From assembly GCA_036961205.1 (NCBI GenBank), contig JBALVI010000002.1:62001-126000 (forward strand): a stretch of 64,000 bases of DNA, given 5' to 3'. A program made the translations under genes and the position numbers. Origin of the DNA: CALJFL01 sp036961205. GTDB taxonomy: Bacteria > Pseudomonadota > Gammaproteobacteria > Pseudomonadales > Halieaceae. Of this stretch, positions 17,456 to 25,658 are shown piece by piece. Numbering within the stretch: the first letter of the stretch is position 1; each line of letters starts with the position of its first letter. The notes below the pieces were generated by a model. That model saw only the letters and a program-made list of their open reading frames with translations. It ran no database searches and had not been told where the DNA came from.

Positions 17456-18421
17456 ATGGCCCTTTCCGACATTCTTAAAAACTCCCTGCGCCTACCTGTG
17501 GTTGCCGCTCCGCTCTTTATCATTTCCAATCCGGATATGGTCATTGCCCAGTGCAAAGCCGGCATCGTCGGTTCTTTCCCCGCACTCAATGCCAGGCCTG
17601 CGGCCGAACTGGACCGCTGGCTTGAACGTATCACCACTGAACTCGCTGCCTACAACGCGGCCAACCCGGACAAACCGGCAGCGCCTTTTGCTGTCAATCA
17701 AATCGTGCATGGCTCTAACGATCGCCTGCAGCACGACCTCGACATGTGCGTGAAATACAAAGTGCCAATCGTAATTACCTCGTTGGGTGCCAAGGAGCAC
17801 GTCAATGACACAATTCACTCCTATGGTGGTTTGGTTTTTCACGACATCATCAATAATCGCTTCGCCAAAAAAGCGATTGAAAAAGGCGCCGATGGCCTGA
17901 TCGCCGTCGCTGCTGGCGCAGGTGGCCATGCCGGTACTACCTCACCCTTCGCCCTGGTACAGGAGATTCGCCAATGGTTTGACGGACCGCTGCTCCTGTC
18001 GGGTTCTATTGCCAGCGGCGATGCAGTGCTTGGGGCCCAGGCTATGGGTGCAGACCTGGGCTATATTGGCTCCGCCTTCATTGCCACCAAAGAAGCCAAT
18101 GCAGACGAGGCTTACAAACAATCGATAGTCGATCACGCGGCGGCCGATATCGTCTACAGCAACTTATTCACTGGCGTGCACGGCAATTACCTGCGGCCTT
18201 CCATTGCCGCCGCTGGTCTTGATCCTGACAATCTGCCAGACAGTGATCCCAGCGCGATGAATTTCGGCTCAGGCGGCGACACAGACTCCAAGGCCTGGAA
18301 GGATATATGGGGCTGCGGTCAGGGTATCGGTGCGGTTAACGCGGTACTGTCTACCGCTGATTACGTCGAGGTTCTTTATCAGGAATATCAATCGGCAAGG
18401 CAGCGTCTGCTGGCCAGTTGA
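17456..18421 (+). CDS. Nitronate monooxygenase (NMO / 2-nitropropane dioxygenase family)
   Basis: A 321-aa FMN-dependent TIM-barrel enzyme. Seen: LRLPVVAAPLFIISNPDMVIAQCKAG at the N-terminus, GIVGSFPALNARP, KGADGLIAVAAGAGGHAG around residues 142-159 (phosphate loop and putative catalytic His), and LLLSGSIASGDAVLGAQAMGADLGYIGSAFIAT. Family members oxidise nitronates such as propionate 3-nitronate using O2; some act on other acids. Divergent from padR, whose probable operators lie in its promoter region, so it is the likely regulated gene. An inverted repeat follows its stop. Confidence 0.9.
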   Translation: MALSDILKNSLRLPVVAAPLFIISNPDMVIAQCKAGIVGSFPALNARPAAELDRWLERITTELAAYNAANPDKPAAPFAVNQIVHGSNDRLQHDLDMCVKYKVPIVITSLGAKEHVNDTIHSYGGLVFHDIINNRFAKKAIEKGADGLIAVAAGAGGHAGTTSPFALVQEIRQWFDGPLLLSGSIASGDAVLGAQAMGADLGYIGSAFIATKEANADEAYKQSIVDHAAADIVYSNLFTGVHGNYLRPSIAAAGLDPDNLPDSDPSAMNFGSGGDTDSKAWKDIWGCGQGIGAVNAVLSTADYVEVLYQEYQSARQRLLAS

Positions 18422-18442
18422 CCGGGGTAGAACTTACTGAAT

Positions 18443-18482
18443 AAATACCTGTCTACTAAGGGAACGCAATAGATAGGTATTT
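18443..18482 (+). promoter_or_regulatory. Inverted repeat covering the msrA ribosome-binding site
   Basis: The arms AAATACCTGTCTA (18443-18455) and TAGATAGGTATTT (18470-18482) pair over 13 positions with one G-U, around a 14-nt loop. The right arm contains the only nearby Shine-Dalgarno-like AGG and ends two bases before the msrA ATG. As RNA it would hide the start; as DNA it could be an operator. There is no T-tract after it, so it is not a standard terminator for the upstream gene. Confidence 0.55.
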
Positions 18483-18484
18483 CG

Positions 18485-19057
18485 ATGACTATTTTTAAAA
18501 CTGTTCTAATCACCCTCCTGCTGTCTTCATCTCTGGCACGCGCAGAACCCGCCGTGGCCGTCTTCGCCGGCGGCTGCTTCTGGTGCATGGAAGCGGCTTT
18601 TCAGGATGAGGCCGGGGTAACCGATGTTGTCTCGGGTTTCAGCGGTGGAGAAATGCTCAACCCCACTTACAAGGGCCGCCACGACGGCCACTACGAGGTT
18701 GTTCAGGTCAGCTATGACTCGAATGTCGTCAGTTTTCAGGATTTGTTGGATATTTATTGGATCAATGTTGATCCATTCGATCCGAAAGGTCAGTTCTGTG
18801 ACAAAGGCTTCAGCTACAAAGCAGCGATTTTTGTCGACGGTGACAGCGAGCGCAAACTCGCCGAGGCTTCTTTACAGGTCGTCGCCCAGCGCTTCCCCGG
18901 CAATACAGTGGTCACCGAAATATTACCCGCTGCCGCCTTTTGGCCAGTTGAAGAAAGCCACCAGGATTACTATCTCAAAAACCCGACGCGCTACAAATAC
19001 TACAAATGGAACTGCGGTCGTCAGCAGCGTCTGGACGATATCTGGGGTGAGCGTTAG
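18485..19057 (+). CDS. msrA: Exported peptide-methionine (S)-S-oxide reductase MsrA
   Basis: A 190-aa MsrA. An N-terminal signal peptide (MTIFKTVLITLLLSSSLARA) precedes the catalytic GGCFWC, with nucleophile C31. EVVQVSYDSN, FDPKGQFCDKG and SHQDYYLKNPTRYKYYKWNC follow, the last giving a C-terminal resolving cysteine. It reduces oxidised methionine S-epimers; the signal places it in the periplasm, unlike the cytosolic enzyme of E. coli, so a periplasmic electron source is needed and is not in the window. Its RBS sits inside a strong inverted repeat. The stop overlaps the convergent DUF1214 gene by four bases. Confidence 0.93.
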   Translation: MTIFKTVLITLLLSSSLARAEPAVAVFAGGCFWCMEAAFQDEAGVTDVVSGFSGGEMLNPTYKGRHDGHYEVVQVSYDSNVVSFQDLLDIYWINVDPFDPKGQFCDKGFSYKAAIFVDGDSERKLAEASLQVVAQRFPGNTVVTEILPAAAFWPVEESHQDYYLKNPTRYKYYKWNCGRQQRLDDIWGER

Positions 19058-20172
19058 GCGCCCTCTTCTGCCAGGGCTGAAAACTTAACAACTCTGGCGT
19101 TCACCGGCGGATGCTGATCCGCACCGATCCACCGCCAGCACAGCGTGCCTCGATTGTGTCCGGCGGTCTCTACCCAATTTGATGTACCGGGCGGCGACTG
19201 ATGCGCCACCACTATCCTCACGCTGCCATCAGCCTCATAGGCTGCCGTATGCTTGTTGAAATGGATATTGTGGTAACGATAATCCAGCGACTCCATCCAC
19301 CAGTTTTGCAGCACGAAGTTCCAGGTTTGGCATTCTGGTATCTCCGGCGCTTCGATAACCAGAGCCTCGTCGTCAGCTAGCTCCCAGGCGCTGTGAAAAT
19401 AGTAGATATTGGGGTCACCACCAATCATTTGGCAAAAGCCCTGATCAGCCGGCGCCACTTCATTGGTCGTCGGCAGGAAGCCCTCGGCCCAGCCTTCGAA
19501 TAAGCCCGTGGTGTTTTTTAAAAACTGGATCGTGCCCTGCAATGCCTTTTCAAACTTCTGAGGGCTCAGGGGTTCCGGGCGCGCACCTTCAGCACCGACA
19601 CGTTCTATGTTGATCTCTGCGCGGGTTTCACTGCGCCTGTCCTGAAAAGTCTGACGCACGTTAAGTGCATTGGTCTCGGGGCCCATAGGCAACCAGTTAC
19701 CGGGCTGTTTGGTCTGACTGACTATCACTTCCAGAGAGCCGTCCTCGGCAATGTCCATATCCATGGAATCCAGAAACCCATCGGTTTTCATCCCGCCACC
19801 CGTGGCGTAACGATTTATTACTGTTCCAAAGCCCAGATAGTCTACGGTACCGCGCGTGCCTGTAATGCGATAATCATACTCAGGGTTGATGGCCGCATTC
19901 TGATAGTAGTTGTCCGGATTATCCGCACCCATCTTGATCGTCTCATGGACTGGGCAGCGCAGCTCGGGAAACGCGGGATCACCGGATTCCAGAAAACTTT
20001 CAAGGCCCGCTCTCAGCATGCGAGACAGGTAGCGATAGCCCTCAGCGCGGTCGAATGCGTTGGTCGGCGCCTTCTCGGCAAACACCAGATCGCCGGCCTG
20101 CTTAAGGCCATCGCAAAACTCAGCCCAGGCCTCGCCGCTGAGAACTCTCTGCTCCGCTGTTTTATCCGTCAC
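19054..20172 (-). CDS. DUF1214 domain protein
   Basis: A 372-aa product from GTG 20172, supported by AGGAGG upstream. The C-terminal half shows DUF1214 features: an aromatic-rich ALVIEAPEIPECQTWNFVLQN block, then SLDYR and NKHTAAYEADGSVRIVVAHQSPP. The N-terminal half holds GYRYLSRMLRAGLESFLE and a GFGTVINR strand. DUF1214 proteins, often paired with DUF1254, have no settled biochemical role. It follows the sulfotransferase gene by 15 bp, so the two are probably co-transcribed. Convergent overlap with msrA. Confidence 0.82.
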   Translation of the reverse strand: MTDKTAEQRVLSGEAWAEFCDGLKQAGDLVFAEKAPTNAFDRAEGYRYLSRMLRAGLESFLESGDPAFPELRCPVHETIKMGADNPDNYYQNAAINPEYDYRITGTRGTVDYLGFGTVINRYATGGGMKTDGFLDSMDMDIAEDGSLEVIVSQTKQPGNWLPMGPETNALNVRQTFQDRRSETRAEINIERVGAEGARPEPLSPQKFEKALQGTIQFLKNTTGLFEGWAEGFLPTTNEVAPADQGFCQMIGGDPNIYYFHSAWELADDEALVIEAPEIPECQTWNFVLQNWWMESLDYRYHNIHFNKHTAAYEADGSVRIVVAHQSPPGTSNWVETAGHNRGTLCWRWIGADQHPPVNARVVKFSALAEEGA

Positions 20173-20187
20173 TGCGTCAACCTCCTG

Positions 20188-21342
20188 CTACTCAAAACTT
20201 AAGTTATAGCGCTGTATATATCCTGCAAACAGAGCTTCAACCTCTGCCCGATCAATGCCGTAATCAGCCAGTTGATAATCATGCGAGCCGTGCTTACCTT
20301 TGGGATTGCGATCCAGCCACGCCAGCATTGCGCTACGGGCTTCATCTGTTAGCTCGGTATCTCGGGCCGCATAGATTGCCTCTAATCCCGGCCACGGATT
20401 AGCGACAAAGTCGTCGTGCTGCAGATCAATAAACTGGTCTGGATAGCTGGACTCCAACTCAGCCCGGTCTGCCTCAAAGGTCCGTGTATACACCGAGAGC
20501 ATATCCATCCAGTCTCTACCAATTTCCATCTTATCCAGATGATCACTGCCACTCTTTCGCAACAATTCGCTAAAACTACAACCGCTGGCGACAAAACTCA
20601 TCGGTGCCCGGTGGGTCTGCACAATAATCGCGTCCGGGTAATACTTGAATATCTCGCGCAGGCCCAATTGATGGAACGGAGCCTTCAACACCCAATTGCC
20701 AGGATGGCGGGATTGAAGCAGCTTTAACTGCTGCCGGTGGTAGGCATAGCTATCGCTATGGCACAGGTTTTCGTAAAGCCAATTGGCGTAGGACGGAATA
20801 TGAAACATGGCCGAGTACTCGACCGACATAAAATTACGATTAAGTAGCATGTAGCACTCATCAGGCTCCTGAGCATCAATAAGATGGGTGCTCAGAAATC
20901 CCGGTAAAAATGTTTCCGTCAGCGCCACGCCGGCTTGCTGCTTGGCTATTCGCGGGTCGCTCATATAGCTCGCGGTTTCGGGCGGTGGTACCGGATTCTG
21001 CGCCTCCCACAAACGCAATGTGCGGTTACCCGTGTCCTGATTGAGCATATGATGGAGTGCAGTGGTACCCGTGCGAGGCAGGCCCACTATAAAAACGGGG
21101 CGAAGCACCCGCTGGTCTTCCAGCTCTGGGTGATTCTGCCGGTAGTCTTGTATTTTCAGGCGCTGAATCAGACCTGCAGACAGGGTCATTTCAGCGCGCA
21201 AACGGCCGAAGTCGTTGAGTCGCGCCTCCTCATTCAAGGCCGCGATAAGTCGGTCCAGAGGCTCATGAAAATCGGAGGCGCCGAAATCTTCCAGGCCGGC
21301 CTGTTCGACAGCTACCTGAATCAAGCGTGATTTTTCAAACAA
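20188..21342 (-). CDS. Sulfotransferase family protein (PAPS-dependent type)
   Basis: About 384 aa from TTG 21342, which has AGGGG close upstream and gives the usual length ahead of GLEDFG. A longer GTG start at 21414 has no SD but would extend the protein to 408 aa. The 5'-phosphosulfate loop RPVFIVGLPRTGTTALHHML is clear. LKAPFHQLGLREIFKYYPDAIIVQTHRAP matches the 3'-phosphate-binding region. Bacterial Sulfotransfer_3 proteins transfer sulfate to lipids, alcohols or sugars; the acceptor is unknown. Paired with the downstream DUF1214 gene; both are near steroid-like genes but not linked to them by operon. Confidence 0.85.
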   Translation of the reverse strand: MFEKSRLIQVAVEQAGLEDFGASDFHEPLDRLIAALNEEARLNDFGRLRAEMTLSAGLIQRLKIQDYRQNHPELEDQRVLRPVFIVGLPRTGTTALHHMLNQDTGNRTLRLWEAQNPVPPPETASYMSDPRIAKQQAGVALTETFLPGFLSTHLIDAQEPDECYMLLNRNFMSVEYSAMFHIPSYANWLYENLCHSDSYAYHRQQLKLLQSRHPGNWVLKAPFHQLGLREIFKYYPDAIIVQTHRAPMSFVASGCSFSELLRKSGSDHLDKMEIGRDWMDMLSVYTRTFEADRAELESSYPDQFIDLQHDDFVANPWPGLEAIYAARDTELTDEARSAMLAWLDRNPKGKHGSHDYQLADYGIDRAEVEALFAGYIQRYNLSFE

Positions 21343-21554
21343 GAGAGCCCCTGCTGATGGTTCGAGTAGACCCAGCCTAGTCGGGCATTGGACACCGGGC
21401 AACCAAAAGAGCACGCGGGCACGGTCGTCTGCTGCAGCAATACGTATTGGTACAAGATAGGGAACTGTCTAGTATTTAAAAGTCCATGGGGTTCTGGCCC
21501 GCTAACTTCCCGGGCGCCAGGAAATCAGCCTGATGGACTCAGGCAAAATGTGGA

Positions 21555-22379
21555 TTAGTCGTAAATGGTAGGAATCGGAACCCGCTTGTGTTGCGTCTTT
21601 TCAAATATCTCAACCAACCGCTTTGCCACTGCAGGGTCTACAGATTTCCCTTCCAGAAAATCATCGATTTGGTCATAGCTCATTCCCAGTGCCTGCTCAT
21701 CGGCTTTCTGCGGCGACAATGTTTCCAAATCGGCCGTGGGAGCTTTATTGACAATATGAGAAGGCGCTCCCAGGTATGCGGCAACTTGCCTGACCTGTCG
21801 TTTGTTAAGGCCAAACAATGGCGCCAAATCGCAGGCCCCATCACCATACTTGGTATAAAAACCGGTGATATTCTCTGCTGAGTGATCTGTACCCAACACT
21901 AAACCGTCCATCATCCCCGCTATCTCATACTGGATGACCATGCGTGTGCGAGCCTTTACGTTACCTTTGACAAAATCCTGTTTGCTGTCGCTGGCAGGCA
22001 ATAGTCCATTTTTTTTCAAGGCCTCACAAGTCTCATTGTGAATGGCGTCAGCACCCGGCTGCACATTGACTGAAAGTGCCTGACTGGGTTGAATAAAATC
22101 AATCGATACCTGCGCATCTACCTCGTCTTTTTGCACGTTGTAAGGCAGGCGGACGGCGATAAACTGGTATACATCGTCGCCCTCACTATTCAATTGATTC
22201 ACCGCCAATTGTGCGAGTCGCCCTAAGGTACATGAGTCGATACCGCCGCTAACACCTAGCACCAGCGTGCGTAGTTGCGCTCCTTTGAGCTGAGACTTTA
22301 TAAATGCGACTCGCCTAGCAACCTCAGCTTCGACATCGATTTCTGGCAACACCTGCATTTGAGAAATAATTGACTGCAT
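21555..22379 (-). CDS. nadE: NH3-dependent NAD+ synthetase
   Basis: A 274-aa enzyme of the short, ammonia-dependent NadE class: no nitrilase domain precedes the synthetase. The ATP-pyrophosphatase loop SGGIDS is at residues 44-49, with VKARTRMVIQYEIAG and LGTDHSAENITGFYTKYGDGACDLAPLFGLNKRQVR later. KAPTADLETLSPQKADEQALG matches the E. coli type C-terminus. It amidates deamido-NAD to NAD in the cytosol. Downstream of the GST gene on the same strand with 188 bp between them, so it probably has its own promoter. Confidence 0.95.
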   Translation of the reverse strand: MQSIISQMQVLPEIDVEAEVARRVAFIKSQLKGAQLRTLVLGVSGGIDSCTLGRLAQLAVNQLNSEGDDVYQFIAVRLPYNVQKDEVDAQVSIDFIQPSQALSVNVQPGADAIHNETCEALKKNGLLPASDSKQDFVKGNVKARTRMVIQYEIAGMMDGLVLGTDHSAENITGFYTKYGDGACDLAPLFGLNKRQVRQVAAYLGAPSHIVNKAPTADLETLSPQKADEQALGMSYDQIDDFLEGKSVDPAVAKRLVEIFEKTQHKRVPIPTIYD

Positions 22380-22567
22380 GACTTCAACTCTGTGAGGACC
22401 GGAATCCTTGAATGATAAATAATTTTGTCAGTAAATACTTGGAAATTACAGGATTCTTCACACACGGGAGAGATTTTACATAGACAGTGTTTGCGACCAT
22501 GGAATCTGACCCCATGAAAAAAAAAGACCGCGCGAGCCTCTCCCTGAATGCTGAAATAGCCTGTGCT

Positions 22568-23203
22568 TTAGGCGTTACTTGGCCCGAAGTCGTAGTTACC
22601 ACCTTTCTTCAGCGCTCGTTGGTATGCTGGCCGGGACTGAAATCGACTCCTGAAGGCGTCCAGATTAGGAAAAGAGCCTTCTGGATGAAGCAGTGGCGCA
22701 AGTTCAGCCACGAAAGAGAGTTGCACATCCGCGCCAGTGATCGTGTTATCAACAAACCAATCCACGCCGTCCAGTGCCTTGTCCATATAACCCAGATGAC
22801 GATTTAGCTCATCGTTGATGCGAGGTTGTAATGCAGCTCCGCTATCGGGGAGGCGCCCGGTATACATGCGCAGCATCAGCGGCAACATCGCGCTGCCCTC
22901 CGAGTAGTGCAGCCACTGCAGGTATTCCTCGTGTGATTTAGTGCCCGCCGCCGGGAGTAAACGTCCACCACCGTGTTGCCTGAGGATGTAGTCGATAATT
23001 GCGGCCGATTCGATGATGGTATTGCTGTCATCGGTCAGCACGGGTGACTTGCCCAACGGATGCACGGCCTCCAGTTCGGGCGGCGCCAGGTTGGTTTCTG
23101 TGTCGCGGGTGTAGTGCTCGATCGTGTAGTCCAGCTCGAGCTCTTCAAGTAACCAAAGAACCCGTTGCGAGCGGGAGTTATTCAGGTGGTGTACGGTTAA
23201 CAT
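22568..23203 (-). CDS. Glutathione S-transferase family protein
   Basis: A 211-aa two-domain GST. The thioredoxin-fold N-terminus (MLTVHHLNNSRSQRVLWLLEEL) includes S10-type residues for thiolate activation and GKSPVLTDDSNTIIESAAIIDYI for glutathione binding. The C-terminal helical domain has GVDWFVDNTITGADVQLSF with the conserved N-capping box. Conjugation or isomerisation of electrophiles is likely; substrate unknown. It stands 67 bp downstream of the monooxygenase gene on the same strand. Confidence 0.9.
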   Translation of the reverse strand: MLTVHHLNNSRSQRVLWLLEELELDYTIEHYTRDTETNLAPPELEAVHPLGKSPVLTDDSNTIIESAAIIDYILRQHGGGRLLPAAGTKSHEEYLQWLHYSEGSAMLPLMLRMYTGRLPDSGAALQPRINDELNRHLGYMDKALDGVDWFVDNTITGADVQLSFVAELAPLLHPEGSFPNLDAFRSRFQSRPAYQRALKKGGNYDFGPSNA

Positions 23204-23270
23204 AGGGTCGGTATCCTTGGGATTTTTTTAGCTTAGCAGAGTACGGGGGAATTAACTTTCAGGCACTGGT

Positions 23271-24809
23271 TTATAGCATATTTCTTACCGGCTCAATACA
23301 GTCTTCTTGCGGCTCGGCAAGACCCACTGGACGCTCAACCACCTCGGATCTCGAAAACTGCAGCGTTCCATCTGCGAGCTCTCCCTGCAAAAACATCTCG
23401 CGGTCCTTGCGGTAGTTTTGCGGATTGATCCAGGGTTCGCGATCGCCCTGGCGCGGAAAAAGGTGCATCACGCGTTCCATGTAGCCCGCGGCAAAATCAT
23501 CTATCCATTTGCGCGCAGGCATGGCCTGCAGTGACTCCGGCAGCACGGGAACGGCGCAAGTGGTACCTGTCACCTTCATCTGGTTCAGCACACGACACAC
23601 CCACTCCGCCGTGAGGTCGGCGCGCAGCGTCCAGGACGCATTGATGTAGCCGAACGTGGACACAAGATTGGGGACGCCACTGATCATGAGCCCCTTATAA
23701 GTCCACTCCTTCGGAAATTCCACCGGAGAGCCATCGACGCTGAAGCTGGCACCACCCATCACAACCAGTTCCAATCCGGTGGCCGACACGATGATATCCG
23801 CTTCGAGAAACTCGCCCGACTTAAGCTGGATACCATTCTCGGTGAACGACTCGATATGGTCGGTGACCACGCGAGCTTTACCCGACCTGATTGAGTGGAA
23901 CAGGTCACTGTTGGGCACCAGACACAGACGCTGGTCCCACGGGTTGTAACTGGGCGTAAAGTGTTTCTCAACATCGTAGTCCGGGCCCAGTTCCTTGCGG
24001 ACTGCATCCAGCAACTCCTGCTTCACCTTCTCAGGGGCAACCCGGGTGCGATTATAAACACGCTGTTGCATCATCGTATTTTTGAAGCGCGTGATGCTAT
24101 AGGCCCAACTCTCGGGCAATATCTTGCGCAATGTATTGGCAATCACGTCCGTATCCGGGCGAGAGATCACATAGGTAGGCGAGCGCTGTAACATCACCAC
24201 TTCGCTCGCTTTCTCCGACATAGCTGGCACCAGCGTCATAGCGGTGGCACCCGATCCAATCACCACTACTTTCTTGCCCGTATAATCAAGCTTTTCAGGC
24301 CAAAACTGCGGGTAGACGATATCACCCTGGAAGCGTTCCTTGCCGGGGAAATCAGGTTGGTGGCCATGATCGTAGTTATAATAGCCGCTGCACAGAAGGA
24401 GAAACTGACACTGAACAGTTGTAGTGTCGTTCGTCTCACCGCGCTCTACCTGTACGGACCATAGCGAATCCTCAGAAGACCAGTCGGCTGCAACAACGCG
24501 ATGCTTAAAGCGTATTTTGCTGTCGATATCGTGCTCGGTTGCAGTCTCGCGCACATACTTGAGAATAGAAGGTCCATCGGCGATCGACTTTGCCGCACGC
24601 CAGGGTTTGAAGTTATAGCCCAGCGTATGCATATCGCTATCTGAGCGAATACCCGGGTACCGGAACAGATCCCAGGTACCGCCGATCGCATCGCGGGCCT
24701 CCAAAATAACAACGCTGCGATCCGGACATTTGTCGCGCAGATGATAGGCGGCGCCGATACCGGACAGGCCGGCACCAACAATCATCACATCAAAAACTTC
24801 CTGATCCAT
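23271..24809 (-). CDS. Flavin monooxygenase, Baeyer-Villiger/EtaA-like with altered fingerprint
   Basis: A 512-aa class B flavoprotein monooxygenase. FAD-binding GAGLSG is at residues 12-17, the RYPGIRSDSDMHTLGY block at 50-65, and NADPH-binding GSGATA at 185-190. The Baeyer-Villiger fingerprint FxGxxxHxxxW(P/D) appears as F160-Q-G-D-I-V-Y166-P-Q-F-W170-P, so histidine is replaced by tyrosine (codon TAC). EtaA-like enzymes convert ketones to esters or oxidise sulfides and amines. AGGAAC precedes ATG 24809. It could be a ketone monooxygenase with shifted specificity. Confidence 0.9.
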   Translation of the reverse strand: MDQEVFDVMIVGAGLSGIGAAYHLRDKCPDRSVVILEARDAIGGTWDLFRYPGIRSDSDMHTLGYNFKPWRAAKSIADGPSILKYVRETATEHDIDSKIRFKHRVVAADWSSEDSLWSVQVERGETNDTTTVQCQFLLLCSGYYNYDHGHQPDFPGKERFQGDIVYPQFWPEKLDYTGKKVVVIGSGATAMTLVPAMSEKASEVVMLQRSPTYVISRPDTDVIANTLRKILPESWAYSITRFKNTMMQQRVYNRTRVAPEKVKQELLDAVRKELGPDYDVEKHFTPSYNPWDQRLCLVPNSDLFHSIRSGKARVVTDHIESFTENGIQLKSGEFLEADIIVSATGLELVVMGGASFSVDGSPVEFPKEWTYKGLMISGVPNLVSTFGYINASWTLRADLTAEWVCRVLNQMKVTGTTCAVPVLPESLQAMPARKWIDDFAAGYMERVMHLFPRQGDREPWINPQNYRKDREMFLQGELADGTLQFSRSEVVERPVGLAEPQEDCIEPVRNML

Positions 24810-24959
24810 CTGGAGTTCCTCTTGGTATGGCTACTTAGGCGAGGTAATCAACGAGCGCTGGCTAATCCAGTAAAAGTCGCACTTCGTAATTCACACTGCG
24901 CACAGGCTCACACTATATTCCATCCTTCCTGTCATGGCACGGTACCGACAAATTAAACA

Positions 24960-25310
24960 GATTGAACACAACGGCATGCACACCCCACCAACCGGCGATG
25001 CAACTGGGATAGTCTGTATCTTCGATAACAGCCGCCGACGGGCTGGGGCCAGCAGCCATCGACCTGAAACAATCCATTTCACGCGAGCGGATCACCGCTG
25101 GATCTTCTGTTGAAGGCGCAAGCCCAGCAATGTTTGCAGTCCGTGTAAAACCCACTATTGGCGGATCACCAGGCTTGGAATACTGCATGGTTCCTCTAGT
25201 AAATCGGTCAAAACCGCGCTGGCCATGCTTCACCCCAAAGAATCTGCGTTGGCACGTCGATTGCGCGCAAGGTGTCGCACTGATCTGGGCGCTACCTGCA
25301 CTACTCGAAA
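24960..25310 (-). pseudogene. Decayed fused copy of the alpha/beta hydrolase and RraA-like genes
   Basis: The stretch about 24960-25229 matches codons of the intact RraA-like gene (26000-26283): residues equivalent to HGQRGFDRFTKGTM through CIAGWWG are recognisable. About 25231-25310 matches an internal part of the neighbouring hydrolase gene (26509-26580). The join after CCATGC skips about 225 bp relative to the intact pair. The RraA part loses its frame after WWG and its C-terminal half is absent. This is a partial duplication followed by internal deletion and drift. Confidence 0.75.
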
Positions 25311-25369
25311 ATACGGTTGAGTTGCGCGGCTCGAAGCGCGTTAAATCTGTTCTAGCAATAGGCCCTTGA

Positions 25370-25612
25370 ATTCATCTTCCAAGCTCTCAAGGCCTGCAGT
25401 CAGTTGGGCGAGAAACTTGGGTGATTCTTATTCTTTGGCCGCATCGAGGGCAAACCAGAGATCTCCGGGGCGCTGATCGAGTAAACAAGCGAAAAGCCTT
25501 CGCCTGTCACAATGTTTTTCGACAGTGAATTGTCTAACACCTCCGCGTAAGCCAACGACGCGCTGCCATCAAGCTCGGTATACAACTCACCCATATTGGT
25601 GCCCAATTGCAA
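25370..25612 (-). pseudogene. Unidentified coding remnant with probable frameshift
   Basis: An open frame begins with MGELYTELDGSASLAYAEVL and continues with DNSLSKNIVTGEGFS. In another frame the same stretch ends with a natural-looking LLDQRPGDLWFALDAAKE and a stop near 25434. The switch between frames suggests a frameshifted C-terminal fragment of an oxidoreductase or similar enzyme. No family is claimed. Confidence 0.3.
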
Positions 25613-25658
25613 TAACTAGGCACCGATGCTGCTCTTGCTACTAATCCTCCTAATACTC

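Larger units (their letters stand above)
24810..25658. other. 849-bp stretch without an intact gene
   Basis: Between the monooxygenase and RraA-like genes there is no full-length reading frame that matches a family. It holds a decayed fused copy of the downstream hydrolase and RraA genes (about 24960-25310) and a further minus-strand coding remnant (25370-25612). I see no mobile element ends. Confidence 0.7.

Noticed and set aside
18443..18482. Rho-independent terminator for nitronate monooxygenase
   Set aside because: The stem is AU-rich with a large loop and is not followed by a T-run before the next start codon.
20051..20060. TCGAATGC inside the DUF1214 gene
   Set aside because: Coding, lacks the CT before TTCGAA and the trailing A of the box, so not counted as a sixth site.
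22503..22567. T9 run after the GST gene on the minus strand considered as a terminator
   Set aside because: No convincing GC-rich stem precedes it; only a poly-A/T slip-prone tract is seen.
24810..25658. Mobile element as cause of the decayed duplicate
   Set aside because: No terminal inverted repeats, target duplications or transposase fragments were seen; homology to adjacent genes explains the sequence.
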